Positions 44,833 to 52,849 of a stretch of DNA of 64,000 nt are shown here, in pieces. Both the position numbers and the translations under genes were made by a program. Source of the DNA: an uncultured Mycoplasmatota bacterium (GTDB lineage Bacteria > Bacillota_I > Bacilli_A > RF39 > UBA660); the NCBI GenBank assembly GCA_900553855.1, contig USFG01000006.1, forward strand, positions 1 to 64,000, read 5' to 3'. The first letter of the stretch is position 1. Each line of letters starts with the position of its first letter. The notes beneath the pieces are model-generated. The model worked only from the letters and a program-made list of their open reading frames with translations. It had not been told where the DNA came from and did no database searches.

Positions 44833-45120
44833 TTAAAAGTCAAGTAGCTTAGCTTTTTTAAACATAGTTTCAAGTTCTGAAAACTAATGTTTATCATTTA
44901 AAGAATTAATATAGAAACAATCAACACCATTGAAGAATAAGAACTTAATATCATTAATAATTACTTTATGAGGATCAACATAAGCAATATTAGTTAATTC
45001 TAGCTTAATTAAATCTCCTTTTTCGAGAGTAATAGATGTAGAAGTGTATTTACTTGCCCAATTAATTTTCTTTCTTAAATCAGGACTTAATTCAAGTTTT
45101 TCTTTAACGACATATAACAT
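44833..45120 (-). pseudogene. Element gene with an in-frame stop
   Basis: A frame starts at ATG 45120 (MLYVVKEKLELSPDLRKKIN). It reads 78 codons to a TAG at 44884-44886 and continues in the same frame for 16 more codons (FSELETMFKKAKLLDF) to TAA. The continuation looks like native protein, so I read the TAG as a nonsense mutation. The family is unknown; similar small proteins occur on integrative elements. A frame extending up to 45165 runs through the tRNA terminator and is not believable. Confidence 0.5.
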
Positions 45121-45144
45121 ATCTATCACAACCTTTCCTACGAC

Positions 45145-45172
45145 AAAAAAAACTTGATTTTTCAATCAAGTT
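45145..45172 (-). terminator. Terminator downstream of tRNA-Trp
   Basis: AACTTGATT/AATCAAGTT stem with a four-base loop and eight Ts on the minus strand, about 40 bases beyond the tRNA 3' end. It separates the tRNA from the element remnant. Confidence 0.85.
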
Positions 45173-45210
45173 TTATCTCAACGTCGAAAAGGTTCGACGA
45201 TTTTTTTAAT

Positions 45211-45284
45211 TGGCAGGGGCGGAGAGAATCGAACTCCCATCTAAAGTTTTGGAGACTCCTATGCTACCATTATACCACGCCCCT
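45211..45284 (-). tRNA. trnW: tRNA-Trp (CCA anticodon)
   Basis: The minus strand folds as a tRNA with the acceptor arms AGGGGCG/CGCCCCT, discriminator G and an encoded 3' CCA (45211-45213). The anticodon loop is CTCCAAA with anticodon CCA. The T loop is TTCGATT and the D loop has AATGGTAGC. It closely resembles tRNA-Trp of Bacillus. It marks the edge of the recombinase-bearing island. Confidence 0.95.
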
Positions 45285-45361
45285 ACGGCAAAAACATTAT
45301 ATCATAGTTAAACGCCGTAATCAAGAAAAAAATTGTGCATATAATTAAAGTGTACACCTAC

Positions 45362-45390
45362 TAGACAAAATTTTGTAGGTTTGATATAAT
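45362..45390 (+). promoter_or_regulatory. Promoter of the OLE-like transcript
   Basis: TAGACA (45362-45367) and TATAAT (45385-45390) with a 17-base spacer. The expected start near 45397 lies almost 500 bases before the next gene on this strand. Confidence 0.7.
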
Positions 45391-45396
45391 ATTTAC

Positions 45397-45870
45397 GTGG
45401 TGCATTATGCTAGTCACAATCACTATTTGAAGATGGGGCTAAAAATCCATTAATTGATACAATTGCACTTTATATATTTGCTGCTTCTGCCCAAGTTGGG
45501 GTGAATATGTAATTTAAAATTATAGGGAAATCATAACGGCATATGACTAACCCCCTGTAATTAAGCAAAAAAGGAAGAGTTATTCATGTCGTGCGTGGTT
45601 ATTAGGGATTTAACGAATAATAATGTTGATGAAATCTTAACTGCAAAAGCGAATAAGAATAGTTTAGATGTGTCAGGGAAAACCTCTAGCGTGTTATTTA
45701 TTATAAAGATTGAAGTGCGGACTATGTGGCAATCGAGTCATTAGTTAGGCAACTACTAATTATTTTCTTTAAAGAGAAATCGCCTAAGGGTAACCAAGGG
45801 AGAGAAAATAGAGAAATTCAACTCGACCAAAGCCGTAAGATTAATTTATAATAAACCATAACATTTTTAA
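45397..45870 (+). ncRNA. ole: Long structured RNA, proposed OLE RNA
   Basis: About 470 nt between a consensus promoter and the ribosome binding site of the membrane protein gene at 45891. No reading frame over 60 codons is present; the only frame with a ribosome binding site (45586-45744, 52 codons) uses codons unlike its neighbours. Base composition is richer in G than the flanks, and short helices are visible (for example TAGTCA with TGACTA, and TTTCTTTAAAGAGAAA). The assignment to OLE (ornate, large, extremophilic) RNA rests on length and on the OapA-like gene immediately downstream, which is the known arrangement. I did not match consensus bases. Confidence 0.5.
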
Positions 45871-45890
45871 TAACTTTATAGGAGGGTTAT

Positions 45891-46406
45891 ATGAAAAAAA
45901 ATAACTGGGTATATAAAGTTTTTTTATGGACTTTTATATTATCCACCATCTTCAGTTTCTCAACAAATTATTTATCAAGTCATGCTAGCATAGTGGTAAT
46001 GATACTTATAATATTACTCGTTATAGCAATTGGTATAATCTTTGATATGATTGGAGCAAGCAGTCTTACAAGTAAAGAATCAACATTTCACTCAATGAAT
46101 GCTAAAAAAATTAAAGGTGCTAAAGAAACAATTAAACTTATTAAAAACAATGTTAAAATATCTAGTATATGTAATGATATTGTTGGAGATATATGCGGAA
46201 TTGTTTCTGGAGGACTTGGTGCTGTACTTGCTATATCAATAGCAAACATAACTAAAGTTAATATATCTTTAATAAGTGTAATAACTGCTGCTTTAATTTC
46301 TTCGCTTACTATTGGAGGAAAAGCAATATTTAAAACAGTTGCTATTAAAAATAGTGATAAAATAATTTTTAGTGTTGGAAAATTGTTAAGTTTTTTTAAG
46401 AAATAA
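45891..46406 (+). CDS. OapA-like membrane protein (OLE RNA partner)
   Basis: A 171-residue protein with about four membrane segments (15-32, 35-58, 105-125, 128-145). A charged loop after segment two reads FDMIGASSLTSKESTFHSMNAKKIKGAKE, with IKLIKNNVKISSICNDIVGDICGI following. This resembles OapA proteins, which are related to the DUF21/CNNM magnesium-transporter domain and bind OLE RNA at the membrane. AGGAGGG precedes the ATG. The long non-coding transcript upstream is in the same direction. From known OLE biology, a role in magnesium and stress tolerance is likely. Confidence 0.6.
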   Translation: MKKNNWVYKVFLWTFILSTIFSFSTNYLSSHASIVVMILIILLVIAIGIIFDMIGASSLTSKESTFHSMNAKKIKGAKETIKLIKNNVKISSICNDIVGDICGIVSGGLGAVLAISIANITKVNISLISVITAALISSLTIGGKAIFKTVAIKNSDKIIFSVGKLLSFFKK

Positions 46407-46446
46407 CAATTTTCTTTTTTTATGCATATATTATAGCGGTGATATA

Positions 46447-46869
46447 ATGATTGTTTCATATAATTCAAAAGAACTTGATTTACTTGCAAGAATAATGCGT
46501 GCGGAAGCCTTAAACGAAGGAGAACTAGGAATGCTAATGGTTGGAAATGTTGTAGTAAATAGAGTGTTAGCAAATTGTTTAACTTTTAAAAATATTAATA
46601 GTGTTTATAATGCAATTTATCAAAAAAATCAATTTGTGGGAACTACAAGTTCTTTATTCGAAGCGGCTGCGACTACAATGGAAAAAAATCTAGCAAAAAG
46701 GATTTTAGATGGAGAATATTATTACCCCGCAACAAATGCATTATGGTTTTATGCTCCGAAAAAAGGTGATTCTTGTAAAAATACTTGGTATACTCAAAAC
46801 TTATCTGGAAGATATAAAAACCATTGTTTCTATAAACCAGATCCTGGAGTATGTAAAGAAATACACTAA
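46447..46869 (+). CDS. SleB/CwlJ-type cell wall hydrolase
   Basis: A 140-residue Hydrolase_2 domain without signal peptide. LLARIMRAEALNEGELGMLMVGNVVVNR holds the catalytic Glu, and ALWFYAPKKGDSC and NLSGRYKNHCFYKP follow as in CwlJ/SleB. Members cleave spore cortex or vegetative peptidoglycan. GCGGTGAT precedes the ATG. The short CwlJ-like form lacks wall-binding repeats. Together with the CwlD-like amidase at 54951 it hints at a sporulating ancestry. Confidence 0.85.
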   Translation: MIVSYNSKELDLLARIMRAEALNEGELGMLMVGNVVVNRVLANCLTFKNINSVYNAIYQKNQFVGTTSSLFEAAATTMEKNLAKRILDGEYYYPATNALWFYAPKKGDSCKNTWYTQNLSGRYKNHCFYKPDPGVCKEIH

Positions 46870-46896
46870 AAAAAGGCTAGTTTAACTAACCTTTAA
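46870..46896. terminator. Terminator between convergent genes
   Basis: An AAAGG/CCTTT stem extended by TAGTT/AACTA and flanked by a seven-T run on the minus strand. It overlaps the stop codon of clpB and follows the SleB-type gene. Confidence 0.7.
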
Positions 46897-48978
46897 TTCA
46901 TTATTAATATAATCAACATTAACTATCGTATTTGGTTTGATTTCATTATTTATAAGTTTTTTAGCAATTAACGTTTCTAGTTTATTATTAACAAGTCTTT
47001 TAAGTGGTCTTGCTCCATAATATTCATCATAACCATTATCAATAAAATAATTTTTAGCATTATCAGTAAGATTAATTTTTAGATTAATATCAATTAATCT
47101 TTTTTCAATTTCTTCGATAATTTTATCAAGGATTTCTTTTAAATCGGTTTTTGATAATTTATTGAAAATTATTATTTCATCAAGTCTATTTAAAAATTCA
47201 GGTTTAAAATATTTTGGAAGTTCAGAGGTAACTTTATCCTCTTCACCATTAATAATATATTCACTTCCAACATTTGATGTCATTATAATAATAGTATTTT
47301 TAAAATCTACAGTACGACCATTAGAATCAGTAAGTCTTCCTTCATCAAGAATTTGTAATAATAAGTTAAGTACATCTGGATGAGCTTTTTCTATTTCATC
47401 AAAAAGTACAATTGAATATGGATTTCTTCTTACTTTTTCTGTAAGTTGTCCTCCTTCTTCATAACCAACATAACCTGGTGCTGCACCAATAAGTCTAGAT
47501 ACTGAATATTTTTCCATATACTCACTCATATCTATTCTTACCATATGATGTTCATCATCAAACAGTTCATAAGCAAGACTTCTTGCAACCTCTGTTTTAC
47601 CTACTCCTGTTGGGCCTAAAAACATAAATGAACCAATTGGTCTATTAGGATCTTTGATACCACTTCTTGAACGAATAATTGCATCGGATACAAGTTTTAA
47701 AGCCTTATCTTGTCCTTTAACTCTTTTTCTTAAATTATTCTCAAGATTAAGAATCTTTTCTTTTTCACTACTCATAAGTTTAGATATTGGAATATTTGTC
47801 CACTTACTTATAACATTTGCTATATCTTCATTTGTAACAGTATCTGAAAGTATTCCTTCATCACCTTTTTTAGAAAGTTCATCAAGCTTATTTCTAAGTT
47901 CTGGAAGTATTCCGTTTTTTATCCTTGCAGCAGTTTCTAAATCATAATTATTCTCGGCCTGTTCTAGTTCAAATGTATATTTAGATATATCAGATTTAAC
48001 TTTTTTAATATCTTCATTAATAGATTTTTCTTCTTTCCATTTAGTACTCAACTCTTGTTCTTTACCTTTTAAATCATAAAGTTCTTCATCTATCTTTTCA
48101 AGTCTTTTTATAGAAAGTTCATCTTTTTCTTTTTTTAATGCTTCTTTCTCAACTTGTAATGTTAATATCTTTCTAGTTATTTCATCAAGAGCTGTTGGAA
48201 CACTATCCATTTGAACTCTTATTGTAGCACATGCTTCATCAACAAGGTCTATCGCTTTATCAGGTAAAAATCTATCTATAATATACCTATTTGATAAAGT
48301 TGCCGCACTTACTAAAGCTCTATCTTGAATTGTAACTCCGTGATATATTTCAAATCTTTCTTTTAAACCACGAAGAATTGTTATTGTATCCTCGACTGTT
48401 GGTTCGCAAACTGTTACTTTTTGAAATCTTCTTTCAAGTGCACCATCTTTTTCAATATACATACGATATTCATTTAAGGTAGTAGCACCAATAACATGTA
48501 TCTCTCCACGTGCAAGCATTGGTTTTAGAATATTTCCTGTATCCATTGCACCTTCAGTTGCACCTGTTCCAACAATTAAATGAATTTCATCAATAAACAT
48601 TATTAAATTGCCTTCACTTTTCTTAACTTCATCTAAAACCTTTTTAAGTCTTTCCTCAAATTCACCACGATATTTTGCACCAGCGATAAGTGAGGCCATA
48701 TTAAGTTCCCAAATTGTTTTATTTTTAAGACTTTCTGGGACGTCACCTTTAACAATTCTTTGAGCAAGTCCTTCGACTATTGCAGTCTTACCTACACCAG
48801 GTTCACCAATTAAAACTGGATTATTTTTAGTTTTTCTAGAAAGTATTCTAGTTATACTTCTTATTTCTTCATCACGGCCTATAATTGGATCAATTTTACG
48901 ATTTTTTACATCGTCATTTATATTACGTCCATATTTTTCAAGAACGTTTTCATTTTCTTCATTATTTTGATTAAACAT
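46882..48978 (-). CDS. clpB: ClpB-type disaggregase lacking the N domain
   Basis: A 698-residue Hsp100. Only ~25 residues precede the first AAA domain (Walker A GEPGVGKTA, Walker B MFIDEIHL). A shortened coiled-coil middle domain lies at about 265-385, and the second AAA domain has GPTGVGKTE and VLFDEIEKAH. Absence of the ~150-residue N domain and a reduced middle domain distinguish it from full-length ClpB; no ClpP-binding loop typical of ClpC is evident. Expression is from a promoter overlapped by a CIRCE-like operator, so HrcA repression is expected. Confidence 0.85.
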   Translation of the reverse strand: MFNQNNEENENVLEKYGRNINDDVKNRKIDPIIGRDEEIRSITRILSRKTKNNPVLIGEPGVGKTAIVEGLAQRIVKGDVPESLKNKTIWELNMASLIAGAKYRGEFEERLKKVLDEVKKSEGNLIMFIDEIHLIVGTGATEGAMDTGNILKPMLARGEIHVIGATTLNEYRMYIEKDGALERRFQKVTVCEPTVEDTITILRGLKERFEIYHGVTIQDRALVSAATLSNRYIIDRFLPDKAIDLVDEACATIRVQMDSVPTALDEITRKILTLQVEKEALKKEKDELSIKRLEKIDEELYDLKGKEQELSTKWKEEKSINEDIKKVKSDISKYTFELEQAENNYDLETAARIKNGILPELRNKLDELSKKGDEGILSDTVTNEDIANVISKWTNIPISKLMSSEKEKILNLENNLRKRVKGQDKALKLVSDAIIRSRSGIKDPNRPIGSFMFLGPTGVGKTEVARSLAYELFDDEHHMVRIDMSEYMEKYSVSRLIGAAPGYVGYEEGGQLTEKVRRNPYSIVLFDEIEKAHPDVLNLLLQILDEGRLTDSNGRTVDFKNTIIIMTSNVGSEYIINGEEDKVTSELPKYFKPEFLNRLDEIIIFNKLSKTDLKEILDKIIEEIEKRLIDINLKINLTDNAKNYFIDNGYDEYYGARPLKRLVNNKLETLIAKKLINNEIKPNTIVNVDYINNELKVS

Positions 48979-49005
48979 AATTCATTCCTCCTTTTTACGT
49001 ATATT

Positions 49006-49047
49006 ATTATACTAAAAATATTAGCACTTGTCAATGCTTAGTGCTAA
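49006..49047 (-). promoter_or_regulatory. clpB promoter with CIRCE operator
   Basis: On the minus strand, TTGACA (49034-49029) and TATAAT (49011-49006) are 17 bases apart. TTAGCACT-N11-AGTGCTAA (49021-49047) matches the CIRCE inverted repeat except for one base pair in each inner end. The -35 box lies in the CIRCE spacer, so HrcA bound here would block polymerase. Confidence 0.9.
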
Positions 49048-49067
49048 TTATATTATATAAAAAATAT

Positions 49068-49100
49068 AAAAAAATATGAATTTATTTAAACTCATATTTT
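49068..49100 (-). terminator. Terminator of the LysM amidase gene
   Basis: AAATATGAGTTTA pairs with TAAATTCATATTT on the minus strand, followed by a T-run. The stem overlaps the stop codon. Confidence 0.75.
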
Positions 49101-50102
49101 TAACTTTTGACCTATTTGTAAAACGTTTGTAGAAAGATTATTATTCCTTTTAATACTATCAACTGTAGTATCATATTTTCTTGCTATAGACCATAGTGAA
49201 TCACCTTTTTGAACTATATATATTTTATTTTTCGAAGGAACAATTAACTTTTGACCAATACTTAGATTATTATTTTTTAAATTATTTAATGCTTTTAAAT
49301 TATCTACAGTAGTTCCATACATATTAGCAATTTTATATAAAGTATCACCCTTTTTAACTATATAAATATTTTGATTATCATTACTCTCTTTTATTTTTAG
49401 TCTTTGGCCAATTGATAATAAATTTGATTTTAAGTTATTAATTGATTTAAGTTCATCAACTGTCATGTTATATTTTTTAGCTATACTCCATAAAGAATCG
49501 CCTTTCTTAACTACATAATAATCACTTTCTTCATTTAATGAATAAGGAACACCAATATAATTTGCAAGAGCCTTAACAACTGCTTCAGCTAAATCCTCCC
49601 AATTATTTTTTATAAGATTTACATCATCACCAGTACTATCTAAAAATCCATACTCTACAATTAAAGTTTCATTATTTGGGGTATCTCTAAGTAAATAATA
49701 ATAATCTTTTGACGGATTACTTGGAAGTCTTCTTTGGTAATATTTTCTAACATTTTGGCCTGAGGATTCTAGTTCTTTTGCAATTAATTTAGATAACGCA
49801 TCACTATTACGAAGTGCATATATTATTTCGGCTCCATCGCCACCTCCTGCATTTAAGTGATTAGATAAAACAATAACATCATTACCTTTACCAAAGAAAC
49901 TTTGTGCCTTTTTAGGTCTTGTGCTTTGATCTAATAGTTCATCTGAAGTTCTTGTCATTGCATTTTCTATTCCTAATTCATCTAAACGTTTTTTAATATA
50001 ATTACTTATTTTTAATGTATATTCTTTTTCTAAAATTCCATTTCCCGAAGAACCACCATCAACACCACCATGTCCACTGTCAATTACCACCTTTTTAGCC
50101 AT
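49092..50102 (-). CDS. N-acetylmuramoyl-L-alanine amidase with three LysM domains
   Basis: A 336-residue enzyme. The Amidase_3 domain (1-185) has zinc ligands in VIDSGHGG, the Glu of EKEYTLKI and SNHLNAG, with catalytic Glu in LIVEYGFLD. Three LysM repeats follow (about 195-240, 245-290, 292-336), each starting YxVxKGDSLW/YKIA. There is no signal peptide, as in phage lysins and some spore-wall enzymes. Start ATG 50102 follows GGATGTGAT; an upstream in-frame GTG is less likely. Confidence 0.9.
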   Translation of the reverse strand: MAKKVVIDSGHGGVDGGSSGNGILEKEYTLKISNYIKKRLDELGIENAMTRTSDELLDQSTRPKKAQSFFGKGNDVIVLSNHLNAGGGDGAEIIYALRNSDALSKLIAKELESSGQNVRKYYQRRLPSNPSKDYYYLLRDTPNNETLIVEYGFLDSTGDDVNLIKNNWEDLAEAVVKALANYIGVPYSLNEESDYYVVKKGDSLWSIAKKYNMTVDELKSINNLKSNLLSIGQRLKIKESNDNQNIYIVKKGDTLYKIANMYGTTVDNLKALNNLKNNNLSIGQKLIVPSKNKIYIVQKGDSLWSIARKYDTTVDSIKRNNNLSTNVLQIGQKLKI

Positions 50103-50184
50103 ATTTATCACATCCTATAGTAATTTATGCAAAATATAAAAAAAGGACTATCAGAGTGTTGTTAAATTATTTATAAATTTAAAC

Positions 50185-50208
50185 AAAAAAATGATGCAAT
50201 GCACCATT
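50185..50208 (-). terminator. Terminator of the LysM protein gene
   Basis: AATGGTGCA/TGCATCATT stem with one G-T pair and a seven-T run on the minus strand. Confidence 0.75.
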
Positions 50209-50659
50209 ATTTTCTTTGTGAAACCAATATTTGTCCTGGTAATAAATAAATTGTTTCGTTTTCCTTAACTACTTCCTGAATATTCTTTTTAAAAATATCA
50301 CTTACACTATTTAGTGTATCTCCCTCAGCTGTAACATAATAACTATAACCAGATACTGGAAGCATAATTACTTGATTTGGATAAATATAATCATCTAAAT
50401 TTAAACCATTAATTGCCGCTAAAAGATTTGGATTTATATTATACTTTCTACTTATACCATAAAGTGAATCTCCTTTATTAATCGTATAAGTATCAAAGTA
50501 TTTTTCTTTATTTTTAGGAACTATTAAATCCATACCCTCACGTAGAGTTTCATCATAACTTAAATTATTTAAATCTACTAAAAACTCTTTATTTGTACGA
50601 AACATTTTAGCAATATCTTCAATGCTATCATTTGATTTAACACGATATTTTTCAAACAT
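50207..50659 (-). CDS. Triple LysM protein
   Basis: A 150-residue protein consisting only of three LysM modules (about 4-50, 56-102, 107-148), the middle one canonical (YTINKGDSLYGISRKYNINP). It has no signal peptide or enzyme domain. Such proteins bind chitin-like glycans and include spore coat assembly proteins of the SafA type. Here it lies between the LysM amidase and an anchored protein in the same direction. Confidence 0.8.
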   Translation of the reverse strand: MFEKYRVKSNDSIEDIAKMFRTNKEFLVDLNNLSYDETLREGMDLIVPKNKEKYFDTYTINKGDSLYGISRKYNINPNLLAAINGLNLDDYIYPNQVIMLPVSGYSYYVTAEGDTLNSVSDIFKKNIQEVVKENETIYLLPGQILVSQRK

Positions 50660-50702
50660 TTTATCAACCCCTATAGTAAAATATGTTTGATTTTAAAAAG
50701 TG

Positions 50703-51743
50703 TTATTTAAAAATAAAAATATAGTCATTATTAAATTTCCATTCACTATAGGTCATTAATTTAATAATTTTATCTTTATTTACATAATAAAGTGTATCAT
50801 CACTTATAAAGTAACATTCGTTATCATTTGAAAAAATTATATTTGATACCTTTAAAGAAGTAACATTTATCTTATTAATTGGTGTAACGTAGATAAGGTT
50901 ATTATCGTTTAATTCATAATAAAAATCTATTTCTTTTTTAAATGAAACATTACCTTTATTAAGTTTATTAACACTTATTTTTTCAAATTTATTATTACTT
51001 AAAATTTCATATCTATTTTTATAAATAGTATTTTTTAAAGGATTAATTTTATATTCTATTTTAGTTTGCATATCATATAGGTAAATATACTTTTTATATG
51101 TACCTAAAAAATAACTATTAAAATAAACTTCTTTATCTAATTGTGTCTCTTTTACTTTATTATTCTTCGTATTTATTAGATAAAACTTATTAAATTTATA
51201 CTTACTATTATAATCCACTATTAAAAGATAATCTTTAAAATTAGTACATAAATCTATATTATAAATATCATTATCAAATAATTTAATTTTCTTTTTAGTT
51301 TTTGTATTAATGTTGATAAATTGTGAATAATTCCATATATAAAAGTTAGCATTTATATTATATACATCAATATTATCAAATGTATATTTCTTTTTATTCT
51401 CAGGAATAGTAATATAATATGATGTATAATAGTTATCATTCTCTTTATTAATATAAAAGTTTTGTAAATTATTATTTGTTACATTAATTATATTATCTTT
51501 TTGTTTAATATTTTTAATTTGTTTATGATTTTGATAATATTTACCACTAACAGAATATAAATACTCTGCATTATCTTTTTTAATTTTAAATATATATAGT
51601 TTTTTCTTATTATTAAATGTTTGAATAATATTATAACCTTTTACAGTATATTTAAGTTCATAACTTTTTGGAATAAAATAAAAAATTGTAAAAGAAAGAA
51701 AAATTAATAAAAAAGAAAAAATTAGTAATCTTAACTTTTTCAT
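50703..51743 (-). CDS. Membrane-anchored protein with beta-rich external domain
   Basis: A 346-residue protein. One N-terminal membrane segment (about 5-24) is followed by more than 300 residues dominated by Lys, Asn, Tyr and Ile in alternating patterns, suggestive of a beta-propeller-like or repeated strand domain (NKKKLYIFKIKKDNAEYLYSV, then similar blocks). No catalytic motif is seen. Its start overlaps the end of the PH-like gene by four bases, so it belongs to the 52.8-50.7 kb operon. Function unknown. Confidence 0.6.
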   Translation of the reverse strand: MKKLRLLIFSFLLIFLSFTIFYFIPKSYELKYTVKGYNIIQTFNNKKKLYIFKIKKDNAEYLYSVSGKYYQNHKQIKNIKQKDNIINVTNNNLQNFYINKENDNYYTSYYITIPENKKKYTFDNIDVYNINANFYIWNYSQFININTKTKKKIKLFDNDIYNIDLCTNFKDYLLIVDYNSKYKFNKFYLINTKNNKVKETQLDKEVYFNSYFLGTYKKYIYLYDMQTKIEYKINPLKNTIYKNRYEILSNNKFEKISVNKLNKGNVSFKKEIDFYYELNDNNLIYVTPINKINVTSLKVSNIIFSNDNECYFISDDTLYYVNKDKIIKLMTYSEWKFNNDYIFIFK

Positions 51744-52177
51744 ACAATTCTATCTTTATATTTTAGTTTTTCTTTCATCATAAACTGAGATATATTTGTT
51801 TCAATATCATCTAAAGAACTTTTAGATAAATTAGATATTGTTACAACCTCTTTTACAGTATCAATAGTTATTTTTCCAAAAAGTAAACCTTTATATATTC
51901 GCATGTCATTATATAAATCTGGAGTAATTTGTGTATATATGCTTCCAAAAACAACTCTTTTTTGCCCTATTAAAAGCCTTTTGTTAGTTAAAACTATTAC
52001 GCATGAAGTGAATAAATCATACCATTTTTCATTTTTTTGACCGCAAAAAGCGTATAGAACATATTCATCAGGATTAATATATCCTTCGATTACTTCACAA
52101 TGCTTTTTTAATCTCCAGGCAACTGTACCTGGAAACTTATTTTTAAATTCTAATACTTTTTCATAAACATTATTCAT
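51740..52177 (-). CDS. PH-like domain protein
   Basis: A 145-residue soluble protein. The middle (about 35-125) has the strand pattern of bacterial PH-like domains: DEYVLYAFCGQKN, CVIVLTNKRLLIGQK, ITPDLYNDMRIYKGLLFGKITIDT. The VLTNKRL segment is typical of YvbH/bPH proteins. It overlaps the following anchored protein gene and is one base from the RDD gene stop, so the three probably act together at the membrane. Confidence 0.6.
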   Translation of the reverse strand: MNNVYEKVLEFKNKFPGTVAWRLKKHCEVIEGYINPDEYVLYAFCGQKNEKWYDLFTSCVIVLTNKRLLIGQKRVVFGSIYTQITPDLYNDMRIYKGLLFGKITIDTVKEVVTISNLSKSSLDDIETNISQFMMKEKLKYKDRIV

Positions 52178-52178
52178 T

Positions 52179-52808
52179 TTAAACTCCTTTTATTAATTCA
52201 ACTTTAGTGTGAGATAATTTTTCGTGAATTGAAACATCCTTATTAATCATAAATAATATATCAATATACGAATAGATTGTTGCAATTATAGAAATAATTA
52301 AATTACTATAAAAATAAATTTTTCCCTTAGATAATATAACACAAAGTAATGTTAATATATTTGATAATGTTGTATATAAAATTATATTTGTAAATATAGG
52401 ATAGAATAATACTCTTATAAGAAGTGACCCAAAAGTTAGTTTTCCTTTATCACTAGAAAGTTTAATTTTACATATTTTTTTACCAATTGTTTGTCCATCA
52501 AATAGTAAAGGAAATAAAGTAAAATATAAAATTATAACAACTATTTCAATTATAGAATAACTTATTGAGTAATAAGATAAATCATGCATAATATCTAAAT
52601 ATTCTGGTGATTTTAATGTATCATAATCTATTGTTGTATTTTCAGAAAAATTTTCTTCATAAAACTCAGTATATTTTTCATATGCTTTATCATATTTCTT
52701 TTTATATGGATTTAATACATTTATTTGACTTAATAAAGTAACAAGTATTAATACAATAAATATATCAATTACATAAGCACATATTCTTTTTATTTTAATA
52801 TCTTTCAT
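52179..52808 (-). CDS. RDD-family membrane protein
   Basis: A 209-residue protein. The first membrane segment carries RICAYVIDIFIVLIL, where the RDD-type Arg and Asp occur. A second lies near 75-100, and LFDGQTIGKKICKIKL is the family block after it. Four segments in total. RDD proteins are putative ion antiporters or insertion factors. It heads an operon with the PH-like and anchored proteins. Confidence 0.8.
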   Translation of the reverse strand: MKDIKIKRICAYVIDIFIVLILVTLLSQINVLNPYKKKYDKAYEKYTEFYEENFSENTTIDYDTLKSPEYLDIMHDLSYYSISYSIIEIVVIILYFTLFPLLFDGQTIGKKICKIKLSSDKGKLTFGSLLIRVLFYPIFTNIILYTTLSNILTLLCVILSKGKIYFYSNLIISIIATIYSYIDILFMINKDVSIHEKLSHTKVELIKGV

Positions 52809-52822
52809 TCTACCTCCATGAA

Positions 52823-52849
52823 TAAGAAAAGAAACTATTACTAGTTTCT
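52823..52849 (-). terminator. Terminator of the second htrA gene
   Basis: AGAAACTA/TAGTTTCT stem with TTTTCTT after it on the minus strand, overlapping the stop codon. Confidence 0.7.

Noticed and set aside
45120..45165. Upstream extension of the element gene to 45165
   Set aside because: The extension reads through the tRNA-Trp terminator; the ATG at 45120 is the natural start.
45211..45284. Direct repeat of the tRNA-Trp 3' end as an attachment site
   Set aside because: I saw no second copy of the tRNA 3' sequence in the window, so integration into this tRNA is not demonstrated.
45586..45744. A 52-codon frame with an AGGAAGAG site inside the proposed OLE RNA
   Set aside because: Codon use (TCG, TGC, GTG, CGT, ACG, GCG) is unlike neighbouring genes and the frame lies within a long non-coding transcript; it is more likely an accident.
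45397..45870. tmRNA, RNase P RNA or a group I/II intron
   Set aside because: I looked for the tmRNA 5' GG-UUCGAC block and 3' T arm, for the RNase P GAGGAAAGUCC core, and for group I P7 and group II domain V sequences, and found none.
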